In this document: piece after piece, positions 32,301 to 40,777 of the stretch
How the letters are laid out: each line of letters opens with the position of its first letter
Numbering within the stretch: position 1 is the stretch's first letter
Assembly (NCBI RefSeq): GCF_007004735.1
Contig: NZ_SSNL01000005.1
Coordinates: 1 to 64,000, forward strand
DNA length: 64,000 bases
Origin: Salinigranum halophilum
Lineage (GTDB): Archaea > Halobacteriota > Halobacteria > Halobacteriales > Haloferacaceae
Reading direction: 5' to 3'
Position numbers and translations under genes: made by a program
Notes under the pieces: generated by a model
Told to the model about the DNA's origin: nothing
What the model saw: only the letters and a program-made list of their open reading frames with translations
Database searches by the model: none

Positions 32301-33155
32301 ATGCTCGGCTTCATCGGTGGCAGCGGAATCTACGAGTCGCTCCCCCTGAACGACACCCGGGAAGTGGCGGTGACGACGCCGTTCGGTGACCCCTCGGCCC
32401 CACTCGTCGTCGGGGAGTTCGCCGACACCGGCCGCGAGGTCGCGTTCGTCCCCCGCCACGGCCGACACCACCAGTACTCCCCGACGACCCTCCCCTACCG
32501 GGCGAACATCTACGCCCTGAAGGAACTCGGCGTGACGCACGTCATCTCGTCGAACGCCGTCGGAAGCCTCCGAGCGGAGCTCTCACCCCAGACGCTCGTC
32601 GTCCCCGACCAGACGTACGACAGGACGAAACGACGCCCGCTCACCTTCTTCGACGAGGGAATCGTCGTCCACCAGCCGTTCGCCGAACCGTACTGTCGCG
32701 AACTCTCGGCACACCTCGCCGAGGCCGCCCGCGACGCCGCCGGAACCGACGTCGTCGAAGGGGGGACCTACGTCTGCATCGAAGGCCCGCAGTTCTCGAC
32801 AGTCGCCGAGAGCGAGTTCTACCGCGCGCAGGGGTGGGACGTCGTCGGCATGACCACCATCCCCGAGGCGAAACTCGCCCGCGAGGCCGAGATGGCCTAC
32901 GCGACCATCACCGGCGTCACCGACTACGACGTCTGGAAGGAGGACTCACAGGTGACGCTGGAGGAAGTGCTGAAGAACGCGCAGGCGAACGAGGACGCCA
33001 TCAAGAAGACCGTCGAACGCGCCATCGAGACGCTCCCGGACGGACACCGGTGTGACTGTCACACGGCCCTCGACGGGACCATAAACACGCCCAGTAGTGC
33101 GGTCTCGGAGGCGACGAAGGAGCGACTGGACCCGCTCGTCGGCGACTACCTCTGA
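32301..33155 (+). CDS. S-methyl-5'-thioadenosine phosphorylase
   Basis: A 284-residue purine nucleoside phosphorylase of the MTAP class. It begins with 'MLGFIGGSGIYES', and the phosphate and substrate loops are 'VPRHGRHHQYSP', 'SSNAVGSL' and 'CIEGPQFSTVAES', with 'GMTTIPEAKLAREAEMAYATI' near the end. It cleaves MTA, a by-product of polyamine or SAM chemistry, to adenine and methylthioribose 1-phosphate for salvage. Start 32301 matches the family N-terminus; earlier in-frame codons do not look like protein. Confidence 0.88.
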   Translation: MLGFIGGSGIYESLPLNDTREVAVTTPFGDPSAPLVVGEFADTGREVAFVPRHGRHHQYSPTTLPYRANIYALKELGVTHVISSNAVGSLRAELSPQTLVVPDQTYDRTKRRPLTFFDEGIVVHQPFAEPYCRELSAHLAEAARDAAGTDVVEGGTYVCIEGPQFSTVAESEFYRAQGWDVVGMTTIPEAKLAREAEMAYATITGVTDYDVWKEDSQVTLEEVLKNAQANEDAIKKTVERAIETLPDGHRCDCHTALDGTINTPSSAVSEATKERLDPLVGDYL

Positions 33156-33273
33156 GCGGGCTGTCGACACCGACCGAGTCGTGGGCGACCGGGATGAATG
33201 CCTGCCTAAACGTGCTAAACAGCTGATTAGTTAATACTGACGTGTCGGAAGGGTGGCACAGGAAGTCTCTCTC

Positions 33274-33540
33274 ATGTCCACTCTAGACGAGTATCTCCGG
33301 CTGCTCGCGAACGTACAACGGCGTCGAATCCTCCAGGCCCTCGCCGACGGCGGGTCGGTGACCGTCCACGACGACGACCCGACGAGACACGCACGACTCT
33401 ACCACGTCCACCTCCCGAAGCTCGCGGCAGCCGACCTCGTCGACTGGGACCCGGTGGGGGGCGTCGCCGTGCCCGGCCCGGCGTTCGACGACATCGTGCC
33501 GCTGCTCGACGCCATCGACCAGCTGTCCGACGAGAGCTGA
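33274..33540 (+). CDS. small winged-helix protein (DUF7344-like)
   Basis: An 88-residue protein with a winged-helix fold: 'LRLLANVQRRRILQAL' as the first helices and 'RLYHVHLPKLAAADLVDWD' as the recognition helix with wing, a pattern seen in many small haloarchaeal regulators. A GTG at 33253 could extend it by seven residues; TTAATAC near 33231 is a poor fit to either start. The target genes are unknown. It ends 19 nt from scpA in convergent orientation. Confidence 0.7.
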   Translation: MSTLDEYLRLLANVQRRRILQALADGGSVTVHDDDPTRHARLYHVHLPKLAAADLVDWDPVGGVAVPGPAFDDIVPLLDAIDQLSDES

Positions 33541-33559
33541 CCCCGGACCGGCCTCGGGG

Positions 33560-34612
33560 TCAGTCGGCGACCGCCTCGTCACCGACGGCGACGACGGCGG
33601 GGTTCTGCACCCAGAGGTCGCCGAAGACCTCGTCTTGCTGGAGGTGGACGACGCCGCGGTGAGCGAGAAAGAGCAGCGCGAGGAACGTCTGCACCCGCCG
33701 CCCGCCGGCGTCTCTGATCTCCGCGAACAGCACCTCGTCGCGCCCCTTGTCGTAGTGCGTCCGGAGCGCCCGCTCGACATCGGCGATGGTCGCCTCGATG
33801 TCCTCCATGTGGGCGGTCCCGGTGACGTCCGCCTCGTCGGGTTCGCCCTCGTCGCGGAAGTCGTCCGCCGAGCGGTAGTCGAGCGTCTGTGTCCCCCGGT
33901 CGTACCCGTGGGGAGAGTCACTCGTGTCGTACGTCCGCCCCTCCTTCCACCACGACCCGTGCTCGGCCTCGCGAAGTTCGCGGACGAGTTCGTCGAGCGT
34001 CTCTGGCGACCCGCGAGCGTGTTTGCGGTCGAGCCGCCGGTCGATCTCCGATTCGAGCGCGTCGATGGGGTCGTGGTCGAACTCCCCGTCTCGCATCTCG
34101 GCCTCCCACGGCTCTTCCGGTTCGGGGTCGTCCGGTGCGAGAATCTCGTCGCTCTTCATCCGGAGGAGCACGCTCGCATAAAAGAGCGCCCGGCCCGAGG
34201 TTCGGAGGTCGCTCTCGTCGAGGCGTTCGAGGAACGCGTCGGTCACGGCCACGATGTCGATGTCCCAGGGGTCTATCTCGCCGTCCTCGGCGAGTTGGAC
34301 GAGGAGTTCGACCGGTTCGACCTCGTCGCTCTCGGCGGCGTCGACGTCCGCCGCATCGGTCAGCAGCGCCGACTCGTCGTCCGGTGACGCGGTCGCTTCG
34401 TTCGTCGACGCTGAGTGACCGTTCGTCGACGCGGATTCACCGTTCGCCGAGTCGGCCCCCCCGAACGGCGACGCCGACTCCCCGTTCGAGCCCTCGCGCG
34501 GCGTGGTCAGGTCGAGCGAGAAGTCGGCGACGTCGTCGGTGTCGCCGTCGCGGTAGAAGTCGTCCGTGCCGTCGGCGTCGTCGTCAGCCCCCTCGTCCGA
34601 CGGTTCAGTCAT
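33560..34612 (-). CDS. scpA: segregation and condensation protein ScpA (kleisin)
   Basis: A 350-residue kleisin that closes the Smc ring. About 100 acidic, low-complexity residues come first, with repeated 'NGESAS'-type segments. The conserved kleisin start follows: 'ELLVQLAEDGEIDPWDIDIVA' and 'FYASVLLRMKSDEIL'. The C-terminal 80 residues form the winged helix that binds an Smc head. The start overlaps the end of smc by 8 nt, so they are made together. No scpB is nearby; archaeal genomes often have ScpA alone. Confidence 0.87.
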   Translation of the reverse strand: MTEPSDEGADDDADGTDDFYRDGDTDDVADFSLDLTTPREGSNGESASPFGGADSANGESASTNGHSASTNEATASPDDESALLTDAADVDAAESDEVEPVELLVQLAEDGEIDPWDIDIVAVTDAFLERLDESDLRTSGRALFYASVLLRMKSDEILAPDDPEPEEPWEAEMRDGEFDHDPIDALESEIDRRLDRKHARGSPETLDELVRELREAEHGSWWKEGRTYDTSDSPHGYDRGTQTLDYRSADDFRDEGEPDEADVTGTAHMEDIEATIADVERALRTHYDKGRDEVLFAEIRDAGGRRVQTFLALLFLAHRGVVHLQQDEVFGDLWVQNPAVVAVGDEAVAD

Positions 34613-37600
34613 CCGCGGGCACCTCCTCGCCGTCGCCGCCGAGTCGGATACCCGTCACCGCCGAGACGTTGTTGCCCTGCATGGTGACGCCGATGGCGCG
34701 TTCGGACCGCTCGAGGAGGGCCGACCGGTGAGAGACGACGACGAACTGCGCGTCGCCCGCGAGGTCGTCGACCATCTCGCCGACCCGTTCGGCGTTCGCG
34801 GCGTCGAGGAAGGCGTCGATCTCGTCCAGCGCGTAGAAGGGTGCCGGGTTGTACCGCTGGATGGCGAAGATGAACGCGAGCGCCGTGAGCGACTTCTCGC
34901 CGCCCGACATCGCGTCCAGCCGCTGGATCGGCTTGTCTCCCGGCTGCGCCTTCATCGTCAGCCCCGCCTCGAAGGGGTCTTCGGGGTTCTCGAGGTGGAG
35001 GTCACCCGTCCCGTCGGAGAGGCGCTCGAAGATGTCGGTGAACTGCTCGTTGATGGCGTCGAACGCCTCCATGAACGTCTCCTTCTTCAGCGACTCGTAC
35101 CGCTCGATGCGCTCGCGGATGCCGTCGCGCTCCTCGACGAGGACGTCGCGCTTCTCACACATCTCGTCGAGGTCGTCGGAGACGCGGTCGTACTCGTCGA
35201 TGGCCAGCATGTTCACCGGCTCGAGCGCCGCCATCTCGCCCTCCAGTCGTTCGATCTCCGACTCGACGGTGTCGTGGTCGGGCACCTCGTCGGGGTCGTA
35301 GTCGCCGACTTCGGCGGAGAGTTCGTCGATCTCCCACTCGAGCCGGTCGACCGACGACGCCAGCGAGTCGAGCTTCGACTCGACCTTGTTCACCCGCTCT
35401 CGCTGCGCGTCGCGGGCCGCGCGGGCGTCGCTGAGCGTCGCCTGGAGCTCCGTGCGCTCGTCTTTGAGTTCGGCGAGTTCCTCTTCGAGGTCGGCGACGG
35501 ACTCGCGCTTCTCCTCGAGGCGAGTTTTTTGCTCCTCGATTGCCTCTTCTGTCGCCGCGATGGTCTCCGTCGCGTCGGCCTTCCGGTTCTGTGCCGACTC
35601 GATCGTCTCTTCGAGGTCTTCGATCGCCTCCTCGGCGTACTCTTTCTCCAGCGAGAGCTCGTTGAGACGCGCGTCGAGGTCGCCCATCCGGTCTTCGTGT
35701 TCGTCGATGTCGGCACGGAGGTCGTCCGCCCGCGCCGAGAGTTCGGGAATCTCCGAGTCGGCGAGTTCAGCTTCGAGGTCGTCGATGGCGGCCTCGACGA
35801 CGGCGACCTCCGACTCCTTCTCCTCGATGTCGTCGTCGAGGGCTTGCATCTCGTCGGAGACCGACTCGCGCTGCGCTTCGAGCTCGTCGATACGGTCTTC
35901 GAGCGTCTCGACGCGGGTCTCCGCCTCGTCGAGCGCCGCTTCGGCCCGCTCGATGTCGGCCTCGACGGACCGCACCTGTTCGCGCGCGCTCGAGGCCCGT
36001 CCGCGGGCGTCGTCGAGGCGGCTCTCGACGTCGTCGAGCTCCCCCTCGAACGACCGCCGGGTCTCCTCTAACTCCGAGATCTCCTCGGCGAGCCGTTCGA
36101 GCTTCCCCTTCCCCGACTTCGAGAACGAGTAGCGCGACCCGGAGCCCGAGCCGCCGGTCATCGCGCCCGACTTCTCGACGAGGTCGCCGTCGAGCGTCAC
36201 CATCCGGTACTGGCCCATCAGGTCCCGGGCGGTCTGCATGTCCTCGACCACGAGCGTCGAGCCCAGGACGTACGAGAACACCGGGTCGTAGCGCGAGTCG
36301 AAGTCGACGAGGTTGCGCGCGAAGTCGACGACACCCGGCATCGACGGTTTGCGGGGGAGGCTCCGGTCGTCCATCTTCGTGATGGGGAGGAAGGTGGCCC
36401 GACCCGCGTTGCGCGATTTGAGGTAGTCGATACAGGAGGAGCCGACGCCGTCGTCGTCGACGACGACGTGCGCCAGTCGACCGCCGGCGGCCGTCTCACA
36501 GGCGGTGGCGTACTCGCCCGAGACCGACCCGAGCTGGCCGACCGTGCCGTGGACCCCCGAGAGACCCGCGTTGAGGATGGTCGTGACGGCCCTGGGGTAG
36601 GAGTCGTCGCCATCGCGGCTCGCGCGGGCGTCGAGTTCGGCGTACTCGTTCTGTTTCCCGCGAAGCTCGTCTTCGACCGACGAGAGCTGCTCTTTCAGCT
36701 CGGACTTCTTCTCGCGGAGGTCGTCGATGACGTCGTCGATCTTCGCTTTGTTCTTCTCGGCCTTGTCGAGTTCGGAGTGCAGTTCGGAGATACGTTTCTT
36801 CTTCTCGGGGATGGCCTCGTTCGCCTCCGAGAGTTCGTCGCGTGCCTCCGAGAGCTCGTTCGAGCGCCGGCGGGCGTCGTCGAGGAGTCGGTCCTTCTCG
36901 CGCTGGAGGTCGTTCCGTTCGGACTTCAGCGACTCCCGGCGTTCTTTCTTCTCCTGGAGGTCGGCTTTGAGTTCGTCGAACGCCGTGTCGACGCTCTCGA
37001 TCTCGGCTTCGACCTCGGCGAGTTCGGCTTCGGTGGCCTGAATCTCCGATTTGACCGAGGCCTTCTCGACTTTCGTCTGGCGGATCTCACTGTCGAGGTC
37101 GGAGAGACGCTCGTTCTTCCGGTCGAGTTCGACGAACGCCTTCCGCCGCTCGTTTTCGGCCGTCTCCTTCCGCTCTTCGGCGGCCTCGATGTCGTTCTCC
37201 AGCGAGCGAATCTCGCCTTTGATCTCCTCCATCTCCGCTTTGATCTTCAGCTGCTCGTCCTCGCCCTTCCGCTCGATCTCGCGGGTGAGCTCCTCGAGCT
37301 CGGATTCGAGTCGGGAGACCTTCCCCTGGCGCTCGTCGAGCTCGGACTGGACGTCGTCGAGCTCCTGGGTCGCGGCCTCGACTTTCTTCTCCGTCGAGGC
37401 GAGCGTCGACCGCTTCTCCTCGAGTTCGGCGGCCTTCAGATACCCCTCGTACTCGTGTTTCTCGTCGCGGAGGGACTGGTACTGGAGGGCGGTCTCGCGC
37501 TCGTCTTCGAGCTGGTCGAGGCGGTCTTCTTTCTCCTCGATACGGAGGTCGACCTCCTCGACACGCTCTTTGACCGCCTCTAACTCCTCGAACGCGTCGG

Positions 37601-38183
37601 CCTTCTTCGCGTCGAACTCGGCGACGCCGGCGATCTCGTCGATGATCTCTCGGCGTCGGTACGGCGTGGTGTTGATGATCTCCGTGACGTCGCCCTGCAT
37701 GACGACGTTGTAGCCCTCGGGTGTGATGCCCGCTTGCGCGAGCAGGTCGCGGATGTCCGAGAGATTCACCGAGCGCTCGTTCAGGTAGTAGTACGAGTAG
37801 TAGTTCTCCTCGGTGCGTTTGACGCGGCGCTTGACGGTGATCTCGTCGACATCGCCGACGTCGTCCGTACCGGCCGCAGAGGCGACCTGCGAACGCGAGA
37901 GCGTACCGTCCGCGTTGTCGAGGACGACGGTGACGGACGCCTCACGGGGGCCCGAGACCTCGCTGTCCCCGTCGTGGCCGGGGTTGTAGATGAGGTCGGT
38001 GAGTTTCTCCGCGCGGATGCCCCGCGTGCGAGCGAGGCCGAGGGCGAAGAGGACGCCGTCGATGATGTTCGATTTTCCCGAACCGTTCGGGCCCGTCACG
38101 ACGGTGAAGTCCTCGTAGAACGGGATGCGGGTCTTCCGGCCGAAGCTCTTGAAGTCGTCTAAGACGAGCTCTTTGATATGCAT
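34605..38183 (-). CDS. smc: chromosome segregation protein Smc
   Basis: A 1192-residue SMC ATPase of normal length. The N-terminal head has Walker A GPNGSGKSN (residues 31-39). Long charged coiled coils run from about 165-510 and 690-1020, flanking the hinge (about 525-680, with 'GVHGTVGQLGSV' and 'LPITKMDDRSLP'). The C-terminal head has the signature 'MSGGEKSLTALAFIFA' and Walker B 'FYALDEIDAFLD'. It organises and helps separate chromosomes. It lies 27 nt after the DUF7518 gene and overlaps scpA, forming one operon. Confidence 0.96.
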   Translation of the reverse strand: MHIKELVLDDFKSFGRKTRIPFYEDFTVVTGPNGSGKSNIIDGVLFALGLARTRGIRAEKLTDLIYNPGHDGDSEVSGPREASVTVVLDNADGTLSRSQVASAAGTDDVGDVDEITVKRRVKRTEENYYSYYYLNERSVNLSDIRDLLAQAGITPEGYNVVMQGDVTEIINTTPYRRREIIDEIAGVAEFDAKKADAFEELEAVKERVEEVDLRIEEKEDRLDQLEDERETALQYQSLRDEKHEYEGYLKAAELEEKRSTLASTEKKVEAATQELDDVQSELDERQGKVSRLESELEELTREIERKGEDEQLKIKAEMEEIKGEIRSLENDIEAAEERKETAENERRKAFVELDRKNERLSDLDSEIRQTKVEKASVKSEIQATEAELAEVEAEIESVDTAFDELKADLQEKKERRESLKSERNDLQREKDRLLDDARRRSNELSEARDELSEANEAIPEKKKRISELHSELDKAEKNKAKIDDVIDDLREKKSELKEQLSSVEDELRGKQNEYAELDARASRDGDDSYPRAVTTILNAGLSGVHGTVGQLGSVSGEYATACETAAGGRLAHVVVDDDGVGSSCIDYLKSRNAGRATFLPITKMDDRSLPRKPSMPGVVDFARNLVDFDSRYDPVFSYVLGSTLVVEDMQTARDLMGQYRMVTLDGDLVEKSGAMTGGSGSGSRYSFSKSGKGKLERLAEEISELEETRRSFEGELDDVESRLDDARGRASSAREQVRSVEADIERAEAALDEAETRVETLEDRIDELEAQRESVSDEMQALDDDIEEKESEVAVVEAAIDDLEAELADSEIPELSARADDLRADIDEHEDRMGDLDARLNELSLEKEYAEEAIEDLEETIESAQNRKADATETIAATEEAIEEQKTRLEEKRESVADLEEELAELKDERTELQATLSDARAARDAQRERVNKVESKLDSLASSVDRLEWEIDELSAEVGDYDPDEVPDHDTVESEIERLEGEMAALEPVNMLAIDEYDRVSDDLDEMCEKRDVLVEERDGIRERIERYESLKKETFMEAFDAINEQFTDIFERLSDGTGDLHLENPEDPFEAGLTMKAQPGDKPIQRLDAMSGGEKSLTALAFIFAIQRYNPAPFYALDEIDAFLDAANAERVGEMVDDLAGDAQFVVVSHRSALLERSERAIGVTMQGNNVSAVTGIRLGGDGEEVPADD

Positions 38184-38210
38184 GGGGTGCTCGCGAGTGG
38201 AGTCGCGAGC

Positions 38211-38627
38211 TTACGCGACGATGATGTCGCTGCCGTCGGACTCGGACTCCGTTTCCTCTTCGTTCGCCTCCTCGGACTTAGCCTCTTCGTCGGTGTTGCC
38301 CTCGGGGCCGACGCTGTTCTCGAGCGTCTTCTCGTGGGCGTCGGCGTCGACGAAGCGCTGTTCGGGCTCGTCGTCGGCGTCGGACTCGGACTCGGACTCG
38401 GACTCGGTCTCGGCGTCGGCGTCGGACTCGGTGGTGTCGGCTGTGGTCTCGGCCTCCGGTTCCGGTTCGGACCGTGGCTTCGCCCGGACCGCGGGGTCGT
38501 CGACCTCGACGGCCTCTTCGAGTTGGCGGACCCGCTCTTTGGTCTCGACGAGTTCCTCCGTGAGGCCGTTGACCGCTGCCTGGAGTTCCGACGCTTTCCG
38601 TTCGAGTTCCTCCACCCGATTACTCAT
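38211..38627 (-). CDS. DUF7518-like coiled-coil protein, first gene of the smc operon
   Basis: A 138-residue protein. Residues 1-45 form a predicted coiled coil ('RVEELERKASELQAAVNGL'). The remainder is a very acidic, Ser/Glu/Asp-rich tail that contains repeated SE pairs. The tail ends with a short hydrophobic 'SDIIVA'. The ATG at 38627 has a TATA-like CTTTATGC (minus strand, 38651-38658) 24-31 nt upstream. Its place ahead of smc and scpA suggests an accessory role in chromosome organisation, but no function is established. Confidence 0.75.
   Translation of the reverse strand: MSNRVEELERKASELQAAVNGLTEELVETKERVRQLEEAVEVDDPAVRAKPRSEPEPEAETTADTTESDADAETESESESESDADDEPEQRFVDADAHEKTLENSVGPEGNTDEEAKSEEANEEETESESDGSDIIVA
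38381..38406 (-). repeat. short tandem CGGACT hexamer repeat
   Basis: About four copies of CGGACT on the plus strand encode the SESESE stretch of the DUF7518 protein. Changes in copy number would keep the frame, so the tail length may vary between strains. Confidence 0.6.
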
Positions 38628-38650
38628 GCTCACTAGCCCTCGTGGCGTTT

Positions 38651-38658
38651 GCATAAAG
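38651..38658 (-). promoter_or_regulatory. TATA-like box of the DUF7518-smc-scpA operon
   Basis: CTTTATGC on the minus strand lies 24-31 nt before the ATG at 38627, matching leaderless spacing. Confidence 0.45.
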
Positions 38659-38803
38659 ATGCGTCAGACAGACGGATGACAATGGGGGCCACAGCCGCTC
38701 CGGATATCAGTTGTGACAGCCACGGCGGCGGCGAGACGCGCCGGCGCGGGCCGCCCCCGACCGTCCCGTTAGTCTTTAGCCCGCCGACGTCGAACCGCGT
38801 TCA

Positions 38804-40321
38804 ATGACTGCTCAGGCGCTCGAAGGGCGCGAACTCGCGTGCGTCATCGGGCTCGAGGTCCACGTCCAACTCGAGACCGACACGAAGGTCTTCTGTGGGT
38901 GTTCGACCGAGTCCGTGAACGGAGAGGAACCGAACACGCGGACCTGCCCGGTGTGTCTCGGCCTGCCGGGCGCACTGCCCGTGCTGAACGAAGCCGCCGT
39001 CGAGTCCGCGGTGAAGGTCGGCAAGGCGCTCTCGGCCGACGTGGTCGCAGAGACCACGTTCCACCGGAAGAACTACTACTACCCCGACCTGCCGAAGAAC
39101 TTCCAGATCACCCAGTACGACGCGCCCATCTGCGCCGACGGTCACCTGGAGGTGTCCGTCGAGGGCGACACGCGGGAGATCGGCATCGAGCGCGCCCACC
39201 TCGAGGAGGACCCCGGGAGCCTCCGGCACGTCCGCGACGGAACCCGGCCCCTCGAGAACCGAACGGTGAGTGTCGACCGCGCGGACTACACGCTCGTCGA
39301 CTACAACCGGGCGGGAACGCCGCTCATGGAGATCGTCACTCGCCCCGACTTCCGCTCGCCGCAGGAGACGCGTGCCTTCCTCGCCAAACTCGAAGAGGTG
39401 CTGGAGTATCTGGGCGTGTTCGACGCGAGTCGGGACGGCTCCCTGCGCGTCGACGCGAACATCTCGATGGTGCCCGCCGAGGAGGTCGACGACGACGGCG
39501 CCATCGCCACGGAGACGCTCGAAGCGGCCAACCGGACGGAGGTGAAGAACATCTCCTCGCACAAGGGTGCGGAGAAGGCGCTGGCGTACGAGGTGACCCG
39601 GCAGAAAAACGCCATCAAGCGCGGCCGAAGCGTCGAACAGGAGACCCGTCACTGGGACGAATCGAGGGGCATCACGGTGTCGATGCGCTCGAAGGAAGAG
39701 GAGAAGGACTACCGCTACTTCCGCGAGGCCGACCTGCCCGCCCTCCGCGTCGCCCACTGGCGCGACGAGATTGCCATCCCCGAACTCCCCGACGCCCGAC
39801 GCGACCGCTTCCAGTCGGCGTACGGACTCGACGCCGAGTCCGCCTCCAAACTCACCTCCACGAAGGAGGTGGCGGACTTCTACGAGCACCTCGCGGAGAC
39901 GTTCGACCCCGACCTCGCGGCGACGTGGGTCGCCGACACCCTGCTCGGGGAACTGAACTACCGAGACATGCACATTACCGACGTCTCGGACCGGCTGGAC
40001 GAGGTCGAACGACTCGTCGAACTCGTCGCCACCGAGGAGATCACGGCGAAAAACGCCCGCGAGACCGTGTTGCGGACGATGCTCGACGAGGGGACCGCGC
40101 CCGACGAGGTCGTCGAGGCGGAGGGGCTCGGCAAGACCGACGAGGCGACGATAGAGACCTTCGTCGAGGAGGCCGTCGAGGAGAACCCCGACGCCGTCGC
40201 CGACTACGAGAACGGCGAGGGTGGTGCGCTCAACTTCCTCGTCGGGCAAGTCATGCAGAAGTCGAAGGGGAGCGCCGACCCCGGCACCGTCAACCAACTC
40301 CTGCGCGAGCGGTTGGAGTGA
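38804..40321 (+). CDS. gatB: Asp-tRNA(Asn)/Glu-tRNA(Gln) amidotransferase subunit B
   Basis: A 505-residue GatB, the kinase-like subunit that activates the tRNA-bound acid for amidation. It has 'VIGLEVHVQLETDTKVFC', 'NTRTCPVCLGLPGALPVLN', 'KNYYYPDLPKNFQITQYD' and 'IERAHLEEDPG'. The C-terminal helical and tail domains (about 300-505) bind tRNA. In archaea GatCAB mainly makes Asn-tRNA while GatDE makes Gln-tRNA. The AspRS gene at 46038 is consistent with that route. A TCTTTAGC box (38773-38780) precedes the start by 24-31 nt. gatA and gatC are not in this window. Confidence 0.95.
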   Translation: MTAQALEGRELACVIGLEVHVQLETDTKVFCGCSTESVNGEEPNTRTCPVCLGLPGALPVLNEAAVESAVKVGKALSADVVAETTFHRKNYYYPDLPKNFQITQYDAPICADGHLEVSVEGDTREIGIERAHLEEDPGSLRHVRDGTRPLENRTVSVDRADYTLVDYNRAGTPLMEIVTRPDFRSPQETRAFLAKLEEVLEYLGVFDASRDGSLRVDANISMVPAEEVDDDGAIATETLEAANRTEVKNISSHKGAEKALAYEVTRQKNAIKRGRSVEQETRHWDESRGITVSMRSKEEEKDYRYFREADLPALRVAHWRDEIAIPELPDARRDRFQSAYGLDAESASKLTSTKEVADFYEHLAETFDPDLAATWVADTLLGELNYRDMHITDVSDRLDEVERLVELVATEEITAKNARETVLRTMLDEGTAPDEVVEAEGLGKTDEATIETFVEEAVEENPDAVADYENGEGGALNFLVGQVMQKSKGSADPGTVNQLLRERLE

Positions 40322-40420
40322 CTGCCGACGCCCCTGCGTCGGACCGAGGTGCCAGACCCTTCGGCCCGGTCTCACCGGAGTGAGACGAGTCGAAGACGAG
40401 AAACGAACCGCGACGGCCGG

Positions 40421-40609
40421 TTACGCCGACTGTTCGGCCGCGTGGTGGACGTACGACTCCATCGTGACGAACTCGGGGTCGCCACAGACGGGGCAGTCGT
40501 CCGGCGGGTCGAAGTGGTGTTCGCCGTCCTCGCTCGTCACCGACCCGGCGTACGTCACCTGACAGTTCAGACAGACGTACTGTTCGACTCGCTCTGGTGC
40601 GTGAGCCAT
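40421..40609 (-). CDS. small rubrerythrin/rubredoxin-like zinc ribbon protein
   Basis: A 62-residue protein with two CxxC knuckles: 'YVCLNCQVTY' (about residues 12-21) and 'DCPVCGDPEF' (about 41-50). The layout resembles the rubredoxin-like domain of rubrerythrins and the small haloarchaeal DUF7130-type proteins. It could hold iron for electron transfer, or zinc. The ATG at 40609 is preferred because GTTATTGTC (minus strand, about 40630-40639) lies 21-30 nt upstream; an ATG at 40630 would add seven residues. Confidence 0.65.
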   Translation of the reverse strand: MAHAPERVEQYVCLNCQVTYAGSVTSEDGEHHFDPPDDCPVCGDPEFVTMESYVHHAAEQSA

Positions 40610-40744
40610 AGCGATTACGTTATACTTCATTGACAATAACCCTTCCGCAGCACGCGCCCGAGCGTGACCCGTCGCCCTCACGCTCGGGCGCGTCACGCCC
40701 ATACGCTTTGTCCCGCCGCAGTCGTGCGTTTTTCTCCCGCGAAA

Positions 40745-40753
40745 GCTTTACCC
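40745..40753 (+). promoter_or_regulatory. TATA-like box of topA
   Basis: GCTTTACCC lies 25-33 nt before the ATG at 40778 and supports that start over upstream in-frame codons. Confidence 0.4.
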
Positions 40754-40777
40754 ACTCGCTACGCATACCGGAGGGCA

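Noticed and set aside
38801-40375. A 524-codon minus-strand frame opposite gatB
   Set aside because: gatB is unmistakable on the plus strand. The antisense frame has no recognisable motif.
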